Of a stretch of DNA of 64,000 nucleotides, positions 31,265 to 41,859 are shown in pieces. Made by a program: the position numbers and the translations under genes. Below the pieces are notes generated by a model. The model searched no databases and was not told the origin of the DNA. It saw only the letters and a list, made by a program, of their open reading frames with translations. Source of the DNA: Sthenelais limicola (taxonomy: Eukaryota; Annelida; Polychaeta; Phyllodocida; Sigalionidae); contig OW804096.1 in NCBI GenBank assembly GCA_942159475.1, positions 36,269,744-36,333,743 of the forward strand, in the 5' to 3' direction. Within the stretch, counting starts at the first letter, position 1; each line of letters opens with the position of its first letter.

Positions 31265-31560
31265 TGTCTAACACTTTAAGCGGGGAAAAAAAGAACAATA
31301 AAATCATTTCCCTCCTCACTAGATTTAAGATTATCGAGTATTGATGAGAACGGAGTATTTAACCTGTATGGGAGTATCATCTTGAGTTGTATGGGAGCTT
31401 AACACCTGCATGTATATAATGTTGTACCATTTTATTAGTAACATACCAATACCACTATGTAAACTTGATCTAGATGTAAAATGGTAATGTTAATTTAATT
31501 TAGATTTCTGATATATTATATTTTCATTGACGAATGAGACGTCAACTGTGGAATTTTCTC
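31265..31560 (+). repeat. dispersed repeat E
   Basis: Reverse complement of 48471-48776: both share AACACTTTAAGCGGG, CCTCCTCACTAGATTTA, TTGTTGAGAACGG-like and CATTGACGAAT blocks. About 300 bp, non-coding. Confidence 0.7.
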
Positions 31561-31653
31561 TCAATAGAATTTGTTTAAAATAATGTATAAGTTGAGAATA
31601 TTATCTCTGTACCTGATCTACCTGATCAATGAAGAAAGAAGACAGACACATAT

Positions 31654-31885
31654 GGGTCAGATTTTCAGAAATATACAATTGGCAGCTGTACACATTTAGT
31701 AGATTTTGCTAAATTAGGCTGCAATATGGTCGATAATAGGTAAATTCGAGTATATTCGACATTGCATTGATTCTAGCAATCCCTTAGGTTAGGTTGAACT
31801 GTATTTTGATGTTTAATATCGTCTGAAATGTGGGTTATTTGAGAAGATTGGCAAAGTTGAATTGTACATTTTCTGAAAACCTGGT
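31654..31885 (+). mobile_element. GGGTCAG element, right end decayed
   Basis: Left end intact with ATAT before it; the right end breaks at GAAAACCTGG. Confidence 0.75.
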
Positions 31886-31994
31886 GTCATACTCATAATT
31901 CCCTGATCAAATGCTTTAGATATGATTATATAATGTTACACAACATGACGTAAGTGATTATTAAATATGAATTTATTATATAAAAAACATTATG

Positions 31995-32134
31995 AATCAT
32001 TATAAGACGGAAAACACAGATTTTAATTAAGTTGTTTTATTTTCGTAGTGGGGAAAGTATTGATTTTATAATATATATCGATCACTTTCAGGTATAGTCA
32101 AAGTCTGTAGAGTATGACGTACACGTCAGAAGAA
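31995..32134 (-). repeat. B2 repeat of YR element 2
   Basis: About 140 bp, from AATCATTATAAGACGG to CACGTCAGAAGAA, repeated at 32334-32472. It is the 3' end of the element; a 38 bp spacer separates it from A2. Confidence 0.9.
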
Positions 32135-32172
32135 TGTTCCTTCATCTATGATAGTTCTTAGGGAGGTGGGCG

Positions 32173-32333
32173 GGAACAAAATTTTTTCCCTGTTGACGGT
32201 GGGAATATGGAGGCGTGAGAGGACGTCTGTATGAACGTGACAGTTGTGTGACGTATTGGGTGTGACGTGAGGTCGAGTGAAAATCGTTCTCCCGCCATAA
32301 TGACTGGGAATTATTCAAGAGAACAATTCCCAA
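32173..32333 (-). repeat. A2 repeat of YR element 2
   Basis: GGAACAAAATTTTTTCCCTG to GAGAACAATTCCCAA, matching 37281-37441. Confidence 0.9.
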
Positions 32334-32472
32334 ATCATTATAAGACGGAAAACACAGATTTTAATTAAGTTGTTTTATTTTCGTAGTGGGGAAAGTATTG
32401 ATTTTATAATATATATCGATCACTTTCAGGTATAGTCAAAGTCTGTAGAGTATGACGTACACGTCAGAAGAA
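32334..32472 (-). repeat. B1 repeat of YR element 2
   Basis: Second copy of the B repeat; it ends 14 bp before the 3' end of the recombinase frame. Confidence 0.9.
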
Positions 32473-32486
32473 GTCCCAAACCTGCG

Positions 32487-33440
32487 TCATAGTTGGAGGA
32501 AAGCTCTATGCACGGAGGTAGTTTGTGATGGCGTGGGCGTCAGATAAGACGAGACTGCGTCAGTACGCCAGGTTCCATGGGATTTGACGTCTTGGAGAAA
32601 GGCCCCTTTTGTGTGGAAAGCAAAATAGGCCCCACCTCGACGGAGGGAATGTAATGAATTTGCTGACGGGTCAGCACCCACGATGGTGAGGAGTTGACGC
32701 CACTGTTTAGCAAAGAAGGTAGTGGTCATGGTATTTCCATCTGAGAAGGTAAAGAGGGGATCCTCCATCCTCGTCCTTCTTGATGCTATACGGTGGGCGT
32801 CAAATGCCTGAACTGGGCAGAATATGTTGCTGAGTCTGAGCAGTGATATGACTGTAGGAGCTGCTGAAACTTGGATGGTTTTGGACCACTTGACGTCGAT
32901 GAGAAGCCTATCATGAGCGACTCTTATGTCGCCAAATGTGAGGTGTCTTGATGAATCAAACTGGCTGACGGATCTAGGAGCCAGGTTCGACTGACGCAAG
33001 AATGCCTCAAACATGAGGATTATAGCTAGGGAGATATGAGTTGGATAGGGACGAGAGGCCGCGGCCGATAAGCACGCCGCGACGATGTCTGGCGTCACTG
33101 GCAGCTTAGGGGAAGGAATATGACGTACAGTGAGCTGTATCCCTCTGATGGCGTTGGCAACTCTGTTATCGTTGAATGGTTTGACGTCGAGGTTGGATGC
33201 TTTATAGAAGGAGCGGAGGAGGCTGAGCGAGTTGGCAATCGTGGGAGGAGCAGAGCCGTTCAGTCGCAGGTATTCAGCAAACCAGCAGATGTGGCGTGGT
33301 GACGGTCTTTTGTAGTTGATATGAAGGTGAGAACAGAACGCCAGGAATAGTGTGGCCGCAGAGTCCCTGTTCTTGACCGTGCCTGGACGAAGAGCAGAAC
33401 GCTGCCTCAGTTGAGCTGATCTCGCTAGCCTGGCCGCCAT
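32487..33440 (-). CDS. tyrosine recombinase of YR element 2
   Basis: 317 residues from ATG (MAARLARSAQ). Catalytic residues: Arg149 in FLRQSN, His264 and Arg267 in HSLR, His288/Trp291 in HGTW, Tyr299. Integrase of the retrotransposon. The ATG is 8 nt after the ORF2 stop; the sequence there (TTTCTACTAG then G) again looks like a 3' splice site, and reinitiation is also possible. The N-terminal residues ARLARSAQLRQR align with an ATG-less stretch in element 1. Confidence 0.92.
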   Translation of the reverse strand: MAARLARSAQLRQRSALRPGTVKNRDSAATLFLAFCSHLHINYKRPSPRHICWFAEYLRLNGSAPPTIANSLSLLRSFYKASNLDVKPFNDNRVANAIRGIQLTVRHIPSPKLPVTPDIVAACLSAAASRPYPTHISLAIILMFEAFLRQSNLAPRSVSQFDSSRHLTFGDIRVAHDRLLIDVKWSKTIQVSAAPTVISLLRLSNIFCPVQAFDAHRIASRRTRMEDPLFTFSDGNTMTTTFFAKQWRQLLTIVGADPSANSLHSLRRGGAYFAFHTKGAFLQDVKSHGTWRTDAVSSYLTPTPSQTTSVHRAFLQL

Positions 33441-33448
33441 TGAATTAC

Positions 33449-35830
33449 CTAGTAGAAATTATACAAAGAGAAATATTCAGGATTAATGTCAACACTTGTG
33501 AGTTGATTTCTGACGACAATGTTATGGGCCTGAACTTTATGCTTCTCTGACAAGGCAGCACGAGAGAGGGCGTCTGGGATCTCCATATACACGCCCGGGA
33601 CGTGTATATATCTGATTGTTATTTGGGCATGTGCTGCAGCGTACCATAATGCACGGGCACACGCCGCCAGTGTAGGATCTCTGGCTCTCCCACCTTTGAA
33701 TGTATCGATTGTGGCCGTGTTATCGCAGTGGACAACAACTATTTTTCCTGCGTCAGATTTCTTTACGAATCTCCTGACCGCAGCAACACAATTAATGGCC
33801 TCGAGGTGATTTATGCTCCTGGATTGTTTATCCTCGTCAGTGAAGATATAAGCATAGCAGTACTCGCCGTCAGTTGCACCTGAGCCGACCATACATGCGT
33901 CAGCCCAGATCTGACGACCCACCTCTGCTCTAGGTATGATGGTCTTGCCGTTATATTCCGGAAGGAACTCGGTGAACCAGGAGAGGTCCAGCCTGACGGA
34001 TTCGTTTATATAGATCCTTCCTCCTTTAGCTGCTCGTAAAGCAGCCAGAAGCCTGTGCATAAATAATCTGGCCGGGTGGACAACCTTGCCAAGGTGGGCC
34101 ACACGCCCGACTACCTGCTGCATTTGCTTCGTCGAGAGGAAAGATTTTAGCTTGGCGTCAGCCAAACACTTGTATATCTCGTCAAGCTTAATCTTTGTGA
34201 TAGAGATGATATTTTGGTTTGTGTCGAAATCCACGCCCAACCATGTAATTCTTTGTGAGGGGGGCTGTAGTTTCTTGTCAGCCACCGTCAGGCCGAGAGA
34301 GGTAATAATATCCACAGCTAGATCATAATGCTGACGGACAGTATCCTTGTCTTTGGCAATGAGGAGGAGGTCATCCAAATACATTAGTGGAGAGGCTCCT
34401 TTCTGACGGAGGGCTCTGACTATAAACATGGCTGCTCTTTGCATAATAAGGGAAGATATCCTGGCTCCAAATGGCATAGCTTTGTCGAAATAGAATAAAC
34501 CTTCATGTTGTACGCCCTGCAGGGGCCAGTCAAGTGGACAAACCATGAAGTGTCTATAGGCCCTCTTGAGGTCGATGACGGCCATTGAGCACTGTGGTGA
34601 ATTAATTCCCTGTATAATGTCAAGAGCCATTGTTATCGTTGGTAGGTTGTGATGAGTTGTGACACCATTGTATGAGTTCTTTCGAATATATCTATTCACG
34701 CCCCCGTCAGGGTATGACAAATCGACAATAATTCTACGAGAACCATCTGATTTAGGTCTGGTCATCAGCGGGCTCACCTTCGTCCATGGTACGAAAGGTG
34801 GCGTATAATATGGGCCAGCGAGAGCCCCCAGGCTTGCTTCTACCTGAATATAGGAGTTAACACTATCCTTATAAGCAGTTCCTGACGGATGGTTTGTTTG
34901 GGTCTCAGTTCCGCGCATGGGTCCCCCGGTATATTGCATAGGGAACCCGAACACTACGCCACTGAGGACCATGTCATCGTCAGGATGACCTGTCGCAAGG
35001 CTTGTCCACGCCTCAATATTCAAGTTAGAGGGGAGGGGGATCCTGGCCCCCCTCCAGTTAGGTACACCACAGTCTTTAACTTTATTAAAAATATCGGATA
35101 AATTGCTAGAGACACTAGGGATAGGAGCAGGCCATTGTTCATATCGGTCAAAATTGGCATTGACGCCCACCTCACTATGACCGATAGACTCGATAACACA
35201 ACATTCACTGTCACTAGTTGGATCACAACAAATATCATACATCTGGTTGGCGTGGCCATCACCAGGGACACTTTCAACAATATTATCGTGTGGGTTAGAA
35301 TTGTTAGTCACATTGCCGACATTGGGACGGCTGTCATGATTTGTAAATACCTGAGGGGGGCGTGTCGACTGAAGCTCCGAGTCTTGTGACGGTGGCTGTG
35401 CATCGAGAACCGATGCGTCGATGGCCTTCTCTGGCTGTTTACATGGATTGTCATTAGAATGGAGGCTTCCATTCGAGCTGTAATGGCGAGGGACGACATG
35501 TTTTCCTTCGCAGTATGTCTTATTAGACTTATTCCGATCTGAATCGTTGAATATATGATGAACTTGACTTGTCAAAGTGGGGAAATCTGTTCGATGACCA
35601 CCATCTTGGATTCTAGGCGGATGCGAATTGTGCGCATGCGCAGCCAGTTTGTTTACTTCCTGAGAACGAGGAAAGATAAATGGATATGCACGAGCAAGGT
35701 GGGTAGAAGAAATATCCGGGAATATAGGTAGAACAGAACATGAAACCGATTCAAATACTTTCGGAGAAACACTAACAGTAGAGAGGCAAGGGTTAAGTGT
35801 ATCGTCCTGCCCCTTCAAACCGAGTTTTTT
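33449..35830 (-). CDS. ORF2: N-terminal extension, RT, RNase H of YR element 2
   Basis: Read from the gag heptamer in the -1 frame, or from a TTG at 35818; counted from the latter it has 789 residues. Residues 1-215 are a polar extension of unknown role. RT: motif A Asp416 (VIDLKRAY) and YLDD at 480-483. RNase H: Asp640 (WADA), Glu673 (HLEAIN), Asp699 (HCDN) and Asp749 (IPDALSR). All are intact. There is no ATG near the head of the frame, which fits translation as a Gag-ORF2 fusion. Confidence 0.92.
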   Translation of the reverse strand, partial: KKLGLKGQDDTLNPCLSTVSVSPKVFESVSCSVLPIFPDISSTHLARAYPFIFPRSQEVNKLAAHAHNSHPPRIQDGGHRTDFPTLTSQVHHIFNDSDRNKSNKTYCEGKHVVPRHYSSNGSLHSNDNPCKQPEKAIDASVLDAQPPSQDSELQSTRPPQVFTNHDSRPNVGNVTNNSNPHDNIVESVPGDGHANQMYDICCDPTSDSECCVIESIGHSEVGVNANFDRYEQWPAPIPSVSSNLSDIFNKVKDCGVPNWRGARIPLPSNLNIEAWTSLATGHPDDDMVLSGVVFGFPMQYTGGPMRGTETQTNHPSGTAYKDSVNSYIQVEASLGALAGPYYTPPFVPWTKVSPLMTRPKSDGSRRIIVDLSYPDGGVNRYIRKNSYNGVTTHHNLPTITMALDIIQGINSPQCSMAVIDLKRAYRHFMVCPLDWPLQGVQHEGLFYFDKAMPFGARISSLIMQRAAMFIVRALRQKGASPLMYLDDLLLIAKDKDTVRQHYDLAVDIITSLGLTVADKKLQPPSQRITWLGVDFDTNQNIISITKIKLDEIYKCLADAKLKSFLSTKQMQQVVGRVAHLGKVVHPARLFMHRLLAALRAAKGGRIYINESVRLDLSWFTEFLPEYNGKTIIPRAEVGRQIWADACMVGSGATDGEYCYAYIFTDEDKQSRSINHLEAINCVAAVRRFVKKSDAGKIVVVHCDNTATIDTFKGGRARDPTLAACARALWYAAAHAQITIRYIHVPGVYMEIPDALSRAALSEKHKVQAHNIVVRNQLTSVDINPEYFSLYNFY
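35790..35830 (-). promoter_or_regulatory. -1 ribosomal frameshift signal, YR element 2
   Basis: Gag ends TCA AAA AAC TCG GTT TGA; the heptamer A AAA AAC is at 35824-35830 in the gag frame. The -1 frame continues through ORF2. About 8-9 nt downstream AAGGG can pair with CCCTT, or AGGGGCA with TGCCTCT, giving alternative stems. Confidence 0.75.
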
Positions 35831-37218
35831 GACTTGGAATCGGCTGCATTATCGGTGCCAACGTGTTCGTTGGTTGACCTACTTTTCCCCCATTGGTTCT
35901 TCTTAAACCCGGACCTGTCGTTGTTATTGTGGGGGCCCTCTTTTGGCGTGTTGTTCTTGCGATTATTACACGCCCTAGCTGTGTGACTTAACTCTCTGTT
36001 CTTCGTTGCAAAAAAGCAGTATCCGCAACAATGAACGAGGGTTACAGCACCCTCGGTGTGTGAAAACTGGTTATAGCACTCGTCAGAATTAAATTTCACA
36101 CACGGTATATGTACACCTGATTTCTTTGCAGTGGGCTTGCGTGGCAACCAGCTGAGGCGTGTGCGGTGTTGCTGAATCTCGTTGGCGTCAGACCAGCTGA
36201 GTGATCCGTCGAGGATATAGTCAACAACGGTTTGCGACCACACCTTGGGACCATCCCAGCCATGTGAGGCGGTATCTTGAGCTAGCTGGGACAAGTGAAG
36301 TGCCATGGCCTTTGATTTAGATCCGTCAGGCATCGAGGAACACAACATAAGCGCCAGGCCACAGGCGTATTCGGCGAAAGAAAGATCCCTCTTCTCCTCC
36401 TTCACCCTGGCCGCCATGTCAGGAGGAAGCATGAGTTCGGGCGTAAGTAGATTTTTCTTCTTACCTTTTTTCTTTCCCATAGTTGCGTGCTGTCTAGCTA
36501 ATGCCTTGGTGACACTATCTGTATGCTTATAGAGCCTCTTTAGATGGGTAGGCGTCGGCATCTCGTCCTCGGAGGACGAGGAGGAGACTGCTGCCTCCTC
36601 CCTGAATGGGTGACGAGCCTCGGCCGAAGTCTTGAATTTTCGCTTCTTGCCTCTTTTTCTAGACGACCTAAAGATCACCTCTTCCTCAGTAGAAGATGCA
36701 GAGGAGGGTGATGAAGTCGACGAGGATGCTGACGACGAGGAGGACGAGGACCCGGACGGGGATGAGGGCGTGCGATGACCATGTTTACGTCCGCCCAACT
36801 TGCGGCGCTTCTTGGCGGGAACCTTCGTGGACTCGTGGCTTGCAGAAGCTTTGACTGACGCCTTGCCGGGGAGGCTCTGGGTGCTACCCATTGCCTGCGG
36901 CTGGCCCCGACCAAACTCAGCGATAGTCGCAGTTCTTGCTTCAGCCCTGACGGAGTCACACATTTTCTTCAGGTAGCCATCAAAGAAACCCTTGTTAATG
37001 TATCCTTCCAAGAAACTGAGGTTGCTGGGAAGTTCAGGCGCAGCCGGCGGAGGAAGCGTATCCTTCTTCTTCTTGGCAGGCGCCTTTGGCGGAGGAATGT
37101 CAGCCATTATCTCGTGAGTGGGATCTGAGCCTTCGGGCGTGTTGTCTTTCGCCTTCCTAGCTGAAGCCTTCCTAGTAGGAGTAGTGACTGGCTTCTTTGC
37201 AGACCTTCGACGAGGCAT
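35815..37218 (-). CDS. Gag-like protein, YR element 2
   Basis: 467 residues from ATG (MPRRRSAKKP). Basic N-terminus, Pro/Lys linker, serine-rich stretch near residues 150-180, acidic patch SSSSSEDEMP also seen in element 1 in similar form, then a conserved region ending in the Cys/His cluster (DECYN, HCCGYCFF, ARACNN). Expected RNA-packaging protein. It overlaps the ORF2 frame at its 3' end. Confidence 0.88.
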   Translation of the reverse strand: MPRRRSAKKPVTTPTRKASARKAKDNTPEGSDPTHEIMADIPPPKAPAKKKKDTLPPPAAPELPSNLSFLEGYINKGFFDGYLKKMCDSVRAEARTATIAEFGRGQPQAMGSTQSLPGKASVKASASHESTKVPAKKRRKLGGRKHGHRTPSSPSGSSSSSSSASSSTSSPSSASSTEEEVIFRSSRKRGKKRKFKTSAEARHPFREEAAVSSSSSEDEMPTPTHLKRLYKHTDSVTKALARQHATMGKKKGKKKNLLTPELMLPPDMAARVKEEKRDLSFAEYACGLALMLCSSMPDGSKSKAMALHLSQLAQDTASHGWDGPKVWSQTVVDYILDGSLSWSDANEIQQHRTRLSWLPRKPTAKKSGVHIPCVKFNSDECYNQFSHTEGAVTLVHCCGYCFFATKNRELSHTARACNNRKNNTPKEGPHNNNDRSGFKKNQWGKSRSTNEHVGTDNAADSKSKNSV

Positions 37219-37280
37219 GTTGTACGCCTATTTAAAACCTTGTACCGGGAGTGAGTTACCTTCTGCCACCCACGGAATCC

Positions 37281-37441
37281 GGAACAAAATTTTTTCCCTG
37301 TTGACGGTGGGAATATGGAGGCGTGAGAGGACGTCTGTATGAACGTGACAGTTGTGTGACGTATTGGGTGTGACGTGAGGTCGAGTGAAAATCGTTCTCC
37401 CGCCATAATGACTGGGAATTATTCAAGAGAACAATTCCCAA
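37281..37441 (-). repeat. A1 repeat of YR element 2 (5' end)
   Basis: Copy of 32173-32333; only about 60 bp separate it from the gag ATG, so it should hold promoter and leader. Confidence 0.9.
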
Positions 37442-37487
37442 ATAATTATATGATATAGCTCTACCATATTCCCAAAGAATCGCATAT

Positions 37488-37722
37488 GGGTAAGATTTTC
37501 AGAAAATGTACAATTCGCCTTCACCAATCCTCTCAAACAACCCACATTTAAGACAAAAATGAGCTTCAAAATGCAGTTTAACATAACAGAACTGATACTT
37601 TAAATCAATGTGATACCAAATATACTCAGATATACCCGGTATTTATCATTTTTTAGCAGAATTTAGCAGAATTTCCTAAATGTTTAGAGCTGCCAATTGT
37701 ACATTTTCTGAAGATCTGACCC
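37488..37722 (-). mobile_element. GGGTCAG element, full copy
   Basis: Starts GGGTAAGATTTTCAG; ATAT on both sides (37484-37487, 37723-37726). Confidence 0.85.
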
Positions 37723-37771
37723 ATATATTACTGGTTTACGGGGAGATGGATTGTCTATAGATATCATTCGT

Positions 37772-38005
37772 GGGTCAAGTCTCCAGAAAATGTACAATTG
37801 GCCTTCAAGAATGCTCTGAAATAACCCAAATTTAAGTCAAAAATCAAGTTCAAAATAAAGTTCAACATAACCATATAGATTTATTGAACGAATACAATAC
37901 AGACTATACTCAGATATACCTAGTATTATCAATTTACATTCTAATTTAGAAGAATTTGATACATGTGTAGAACTGTAGATTGTGCATTTTCTGAAAATCT
38001 GACCC
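37772..38005 (-). mobile_element. GGGTCAG element, CTACAG subfamily
   Basis: Both ends present, body in reverse orientation (ends AGATTGTGCATTTTCTG). Flanks TCGT and ACAT do not match. Confidence 0.8.
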
Positions 38006-38059
38006 ACATGGCCAGAAAATTTGGAATATAAGAGTAAACTAGACTAGATGACTTAGAGA

Positions 38060-38102
38060 TGATTGGTGAAGGCAAATTGCCAAATTTTCTGAAGATCTGG
38101 CC
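38060..38102 (+). mobile_element. GGGTCAG element, right-end fragment
   Basis: Only GATTGGTGAAGGCAAATTGC and TTTTCTGAAGATCTGGCCC remain. Confidence 0.6.
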
Positions 38103-38119
38103 CATATACTATATAGTTG

Positions 38120-38180
38120 TAAAAATTCCCGTCGGAAGAACTGTCCCTGACTGAGATGAGAGTCCTATTTTCATATAGAA
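38120..38180 (+). repeat. short dispersed repeat CCCGTCGGAAGAACTG
   Basis: CCCGTCGGAAGAACTG, then CCTGAC and GAGAGTCCTATT; a second copy lies at 47814-47865. Extent and nature unknown. Confidence 0.5.
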
Positions 38181-38478
38181 GTTTTGATATATAAATAAGT
38201 TCCATGCCGATATATGCAAAACACTAAATTAGCGGAGAAAAAATTCTCGTCTCTCAAATAATCCAAATTTAAAGCAAAATATATGCTCAAAATGCAGTTC
38301 AGCACAACCAGACCCATTCCTTTAATCGACACAATGTCGCATAATATATTCTCAATACAATGATTGTTTAATAAGGCGACATAATATACAAAATGTAGGC
38401 CTATATAAAGCGATCAATGAGTAATTATGTACGATTTGTGCGATGACATTTGTTTCTTCTGTTCTTTTCCATCTTAAC

Positions 38479-38711
38479 GGTCAGATTTTCAGAAAATGCA
38501 CAATCTACAGTTCTACACATCTATCAAATTCTGCTAAATTAGAGTGAAAATTGAAAATACTCGGTATATCTGAATGTATTCTGTATTGTATTCCTTCAAT
38601 AAATGTTTCTGGTTATGTTGAACTGTATTTTGAACCTGATTTTCGTCTTGAATTAGGGTAATTTGAGACGATCGGTGAAGGCCAATTGTACGTTTTCTGA
38701 AGGTCTGACCC
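38479..38711 (+). mobile_element. GGGTCAG element, CTACAG subfamily
   Basis: First one or two G of the left end changed; right end GGTCTGACCC. Confidence 0.75.
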
Positions 38712-38877
38712 TTATATATTTTACACATAGTGATATAACTTAGGTGAGATGTAATGGTAGCGACAACGCGTGAAAACGTCCATGGAAGACATGGGTATTT
38801 TTGTATGGATTGTTTATATTGGCCCTTAATGAATAACAACAATAGAAAAAATAGTATTAAACACTTTACAACCTTAT

Positions 38878-39250
38878 TTGTGATGTGGTTCAGGATAATG
38901 AGTCACAAGCCGTTCACAAGATATGTTGCTCTTAGGTATATTCTCATTCTTGCGTTATCTAATGCTCCAAGTCGTATGAATGCGTGTACCATTTTTCAAG
39001 ACCGTGTATCAAATAAATCCATACATCTCTAAGCTCATCCGATAGAGTATATTCAGCTACTTTACTAGTAATTGTCCGCCCAGAAATATGGCCAAGTCTT
39101 ATTTCAAAAATAAGAATATCAAACTTAAACTATAAAAATACGTATCAGAATCTGATGTCCTACTATTTACTATCATTGGAATCGGCTTAATCTCATCTTT
39201 TTAAATATGATGATATCTCAAAATCCATTTTTTGCGACTCATGGCTCATA
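38878..39250. mobile_element. second miniature family (TGATGTG ends)
   Basis: Left end TGTGATGTGGTTCAGGATAA and GAGTCACAAG; right end with GCGACTCATGGCTCAT is its decayed complement. Shares the interior ATTGGAATCGGCTTAATCTC with 47266-47680, 57577-57832 and 58385-58592. About 400 bp, non-coding. Confidence 0.65.
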
Positions 39251-40060
39251 CATGTGTATAGCTGTCCACATACTATGTGTGGATATTTGGTTGTCATGGT
39301 AACCGAATTGCTGTGACATTGTTAAGTGTGTAAAATGGATTGTCCTCTCAATTTCCATCATTTTGAGGTATCACACGACTATATATGTGTGTTTTATGAT
39401 TTTTCTAAAAAAAATGAGTGGCAGCTATTTTTGTTTTTGATTTTTGACAAGGAAGGAGTCAGATTTTTTTTAAAGCTTTTATTTATACTGGGTAGTTCAA
39501 GTCCCAGCAGTAGGGCTTTTCACTTGCCCCAGGTTTCGTTTGTACATGATTTCGATATATAGATTTCAGCTTGGCAACAGTGATTTTCGTGTTCAGCACA
39601 CCCAAATTAGCCAGAAAAGTGCTGATGCACCTTTGTACTCAAAAATGCTCCTAGGATTGAGAATTTCTCATCTGTTTCCCAGTCTATACATTTTCTGGTG
39701 ACCTGACCCATGTGAAATCCTATGTATATCAACATTATTCATGAATTCACTTCAAGAAAAAAACAAATCATTATTCATGGATCTTGATCGAAATTCTATA
39801 CACTTTGAGCATCCTTTGTACAATTGTAATTATATCCCGGTGGAGCGATTTTAAAGCAAGATAATCTCTTAAAAAAAATGATGTACCTCTCTGACGTATT
39901 TCTCAAAACAAATGTATACATGTGTAATAAAAAATAGACCAATTCTTTGGTTACTGGTTCCCCATACAGCCACTAGGATGTGAGTGGCACGAGCTTCATG
40001 ATTGGTCAGTAGCATCTCTCCCTCGCCCCCCCCCCCCCCTCCGCCATCAGAATGCTTGAT
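39251..40060. other. AT-rich DNA, nothing recognised
   Basis: No supported gene. A right-end fragment of the GGGTCAG family may lie at 39688-39709 (ACCTGACCC). Confidence 0.45.
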
Positions 40061-40077
40061 CTATGAGCAGGCCTGGG

Positions 40078-40252
40078 TGGGAGGGGGAGGGGGAGTGGAA
40101 AGGGGGAGGGCAAGGGCGAGGAGGGAGGGGCGAGGGGGAGCGGGAGGTGGGGGGGAGGGGCGAGGGGGAGGGGCGAGGGGGAGGGGCGAGGGGAGGGCGA
40201 GGGCGAGGGGGGAGGGGGGAGCGGGAGGTGGGGGAGGAGCGAGGGGGAGCTT
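40078..40252 (+). repeat. G-rich GGGGGAGGGGCGAG tract
   Basis: Imperfect GAGGGGGAGGGGCGAGG units over 175 bp; many G runs on one strand could form quadruplexes. The Gly/Arg-rich frames here are not genes. Confidence 0.85.
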
Positions 40253-40478
40253 ATACCTTATATCAAGTACTTAAGGGGGCAAAGGAGAGTCCTTGTTGAA
40301 CAGTAATCATCTTGCTTTTAGGCTCGCAGCGACGCAATATATAAAGTACATTATATATTATAGTAAAAGGGATTCGTCGTTCATCCGCTCATTGTCATCC
40401 AGACCACCCCTTAGTATCCAACCTTGTGCCTGAACCCGGTGAGTTGAACCTTTATTTATAATTCCATTCTCATCTAAA

Positions 40479-41206
40479 CAGTCTAGGCTCAAAGTTGAGA
40501 GAATCCCTTCAAACTGAGGGAGCATTTGTTTGTGTTTAAATATGCTTATTCAGCTGAGAGACATTAGGTTGTTACACACTTTTCTCAGTTCTAGCTGATA
40601 GAAAATAATCAAACAAATAAGTTCAATACAATCTACAAATTAACTCTGTAGACTACATAGCTCGATGCGATATGGGTCAGATTTTCAGAAAAGGTACAAT
40701 TGGCAGCTGTACCCATTTAGTAAATTCTGCTAAATTAAGCTGCAATTTGCTCAATACCAGGTACATTCGAGTGTATTTGGCATTGCATTGATTCTAGCAA
40801 TCGGTTTGGTTAGGTTGAACTGTATTTTGAGCTTTATTTCCGTCTGAAATTTGAGTTATTTGAGGGGATTGGTGAAAGTCAATTGTACAATTTCTGGCGA
40901 CTTCACCCGTATGATACTCTTATTATAATTAATTACAAAAAAAATGAATATAGAAATAAAATAAGAACCGTGACCCGGGTATCGTCGGTAACTACTTTCC
41001 AAGGAGAAACTAAATATTTCTACACAATCAATACACAAAAAAGCCTCTTGCTCCAAACCATAAAATTCTATTAGGACTGCAAAATGCCATTATAATCTCA
41101 GTAGGACGTCTACTCCTGGGCCAGAAAAGTCATTAGCGCAGTAGGCGTCCAAACGCTGACATACCATTCTTTTCGTTCTGAGAGACTCTGGGCCTAGATT
41201 GTAAAG
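40479..41206. repeat. dispersed repeat D, copy split by insertions
   Basis: 40479-40530 has AGTCTAGGCTCAAAGTTGAG; 41047-41206 has GCGCAGTAGGCGTCC and GACATACCATTCTTTTCG. Other DNA, including a GGGTCAG element, lies between. Confidence 0.5.
40674..40908 (+). mobile_element. GGGTCAG element, copy-1 subfamily
   Basis: Left end intact; right end decayed to CTTCACCC. Flanks ATAT and GTAT. Confidence 0.8.
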
Positions 41207-41216
41207 TACACAATTA

Positions 41217-41396
41217 CAGTGGAACCTCGCAAAAAGACCACCTCTCTATAGAGACCACCCCTCTATTAAGACCAGTTTCTCTCAGTCTCGAATTGCTTTT
41301 CTCTTATTAGATTAGCCCCTCTAATGAGATCACCTCGCTATTAAGACCAGTTTCTCTCAGTCCCAAGGGGGGTCTCAATAGAGAGGTTTTGCTGTG
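41217..41396. mobile_element. pogo/Tigger-like miniature element, second copy
   Basis: Starts TA-CAGTGGAACCTCGC and carries CTATTAAGACCAGTTTCTC twice; the right end is decayed (GAGAGGTTTTGCTGTG). Related to 9125-9297. Confidence 0.65.
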
Positions 41397-41546
41397 TGTT
41401 ATAAGAGGTTTTGCGGCAGATATTAGTAACATTTTGAATACCATGATAGGAAGGTATTTGTGAAAGGCCGGAAGATTGGATTTCCATGTGCGCCATAGCC
41501 TTAAGTGTAAATTATGGGAGTTGTATGTCAGTGTAAAAAAAACTAT

Positions 41547-41775
41547 GGGTGAAATCGTCAGAAAATGTATAATTCACCTTCACCAATCGTCTCAAATGAC
41601 CCAAATTTGAGAGAAAAGTTACGTTCAAAATACAGCTTAACACAATGAAAGAGACATTTGTTATCAACACAATGCCAAAGATACGCTGATATACGAACAT
41701 TTCATATATTTCCAGTCGAATTTAGAAGAAGTTACCAAATTTGTAGGGCTGGCGAATGTGCATTTTCTGAAAATA
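41547..41775 (-). mobile_element. GGGTCAG family, AATCGTCAG subfamily
   Basis: Starts GGGTGAAATCGTCAGAAAAT, right end decayed after TTTTCTGAAAAT. Closest relative is 48016-48241, which shares CAACACAATGCCAAAGATAC. Confidence 0.7.
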
Positions 41776-41859
41776 CAACAGTGATCGCATGTCATGGATT
41801 TGTTTTTTTTTATGGATCATTGATGATTTACACAAGCTATATGGTATATTGAATGTATG

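Larger units (their letters stand above)
31995..37441 (-). mobile_element. YR retrotransposon 2 (Ngaro/PAT-like), open frames
   Basis: Coding-strand order A1 (37441-37281), gag, RT-RNase H, recombinase, B1 (32472-32334), A2 (32333-32173), B2 (32134-31995). About 5.4 kb. Gag, ORF2 and YR all read without a stop or frameshift, and both repeat pairs look nearly identical, so this copy may be recent and coding-competent. A short shared core, AAT, lies at left edge (GAATCATT), A2/B1 joint (AAATCATT) and right edge (AAATAATT). The proteins are clearly diverged from element 1. Confidence 0.9.

Noticed and set aside
40002..40299. Gly/Arg/Glu-rich frames
   Set aside because: Created by the GGGGGAGGGGCGAG tract.
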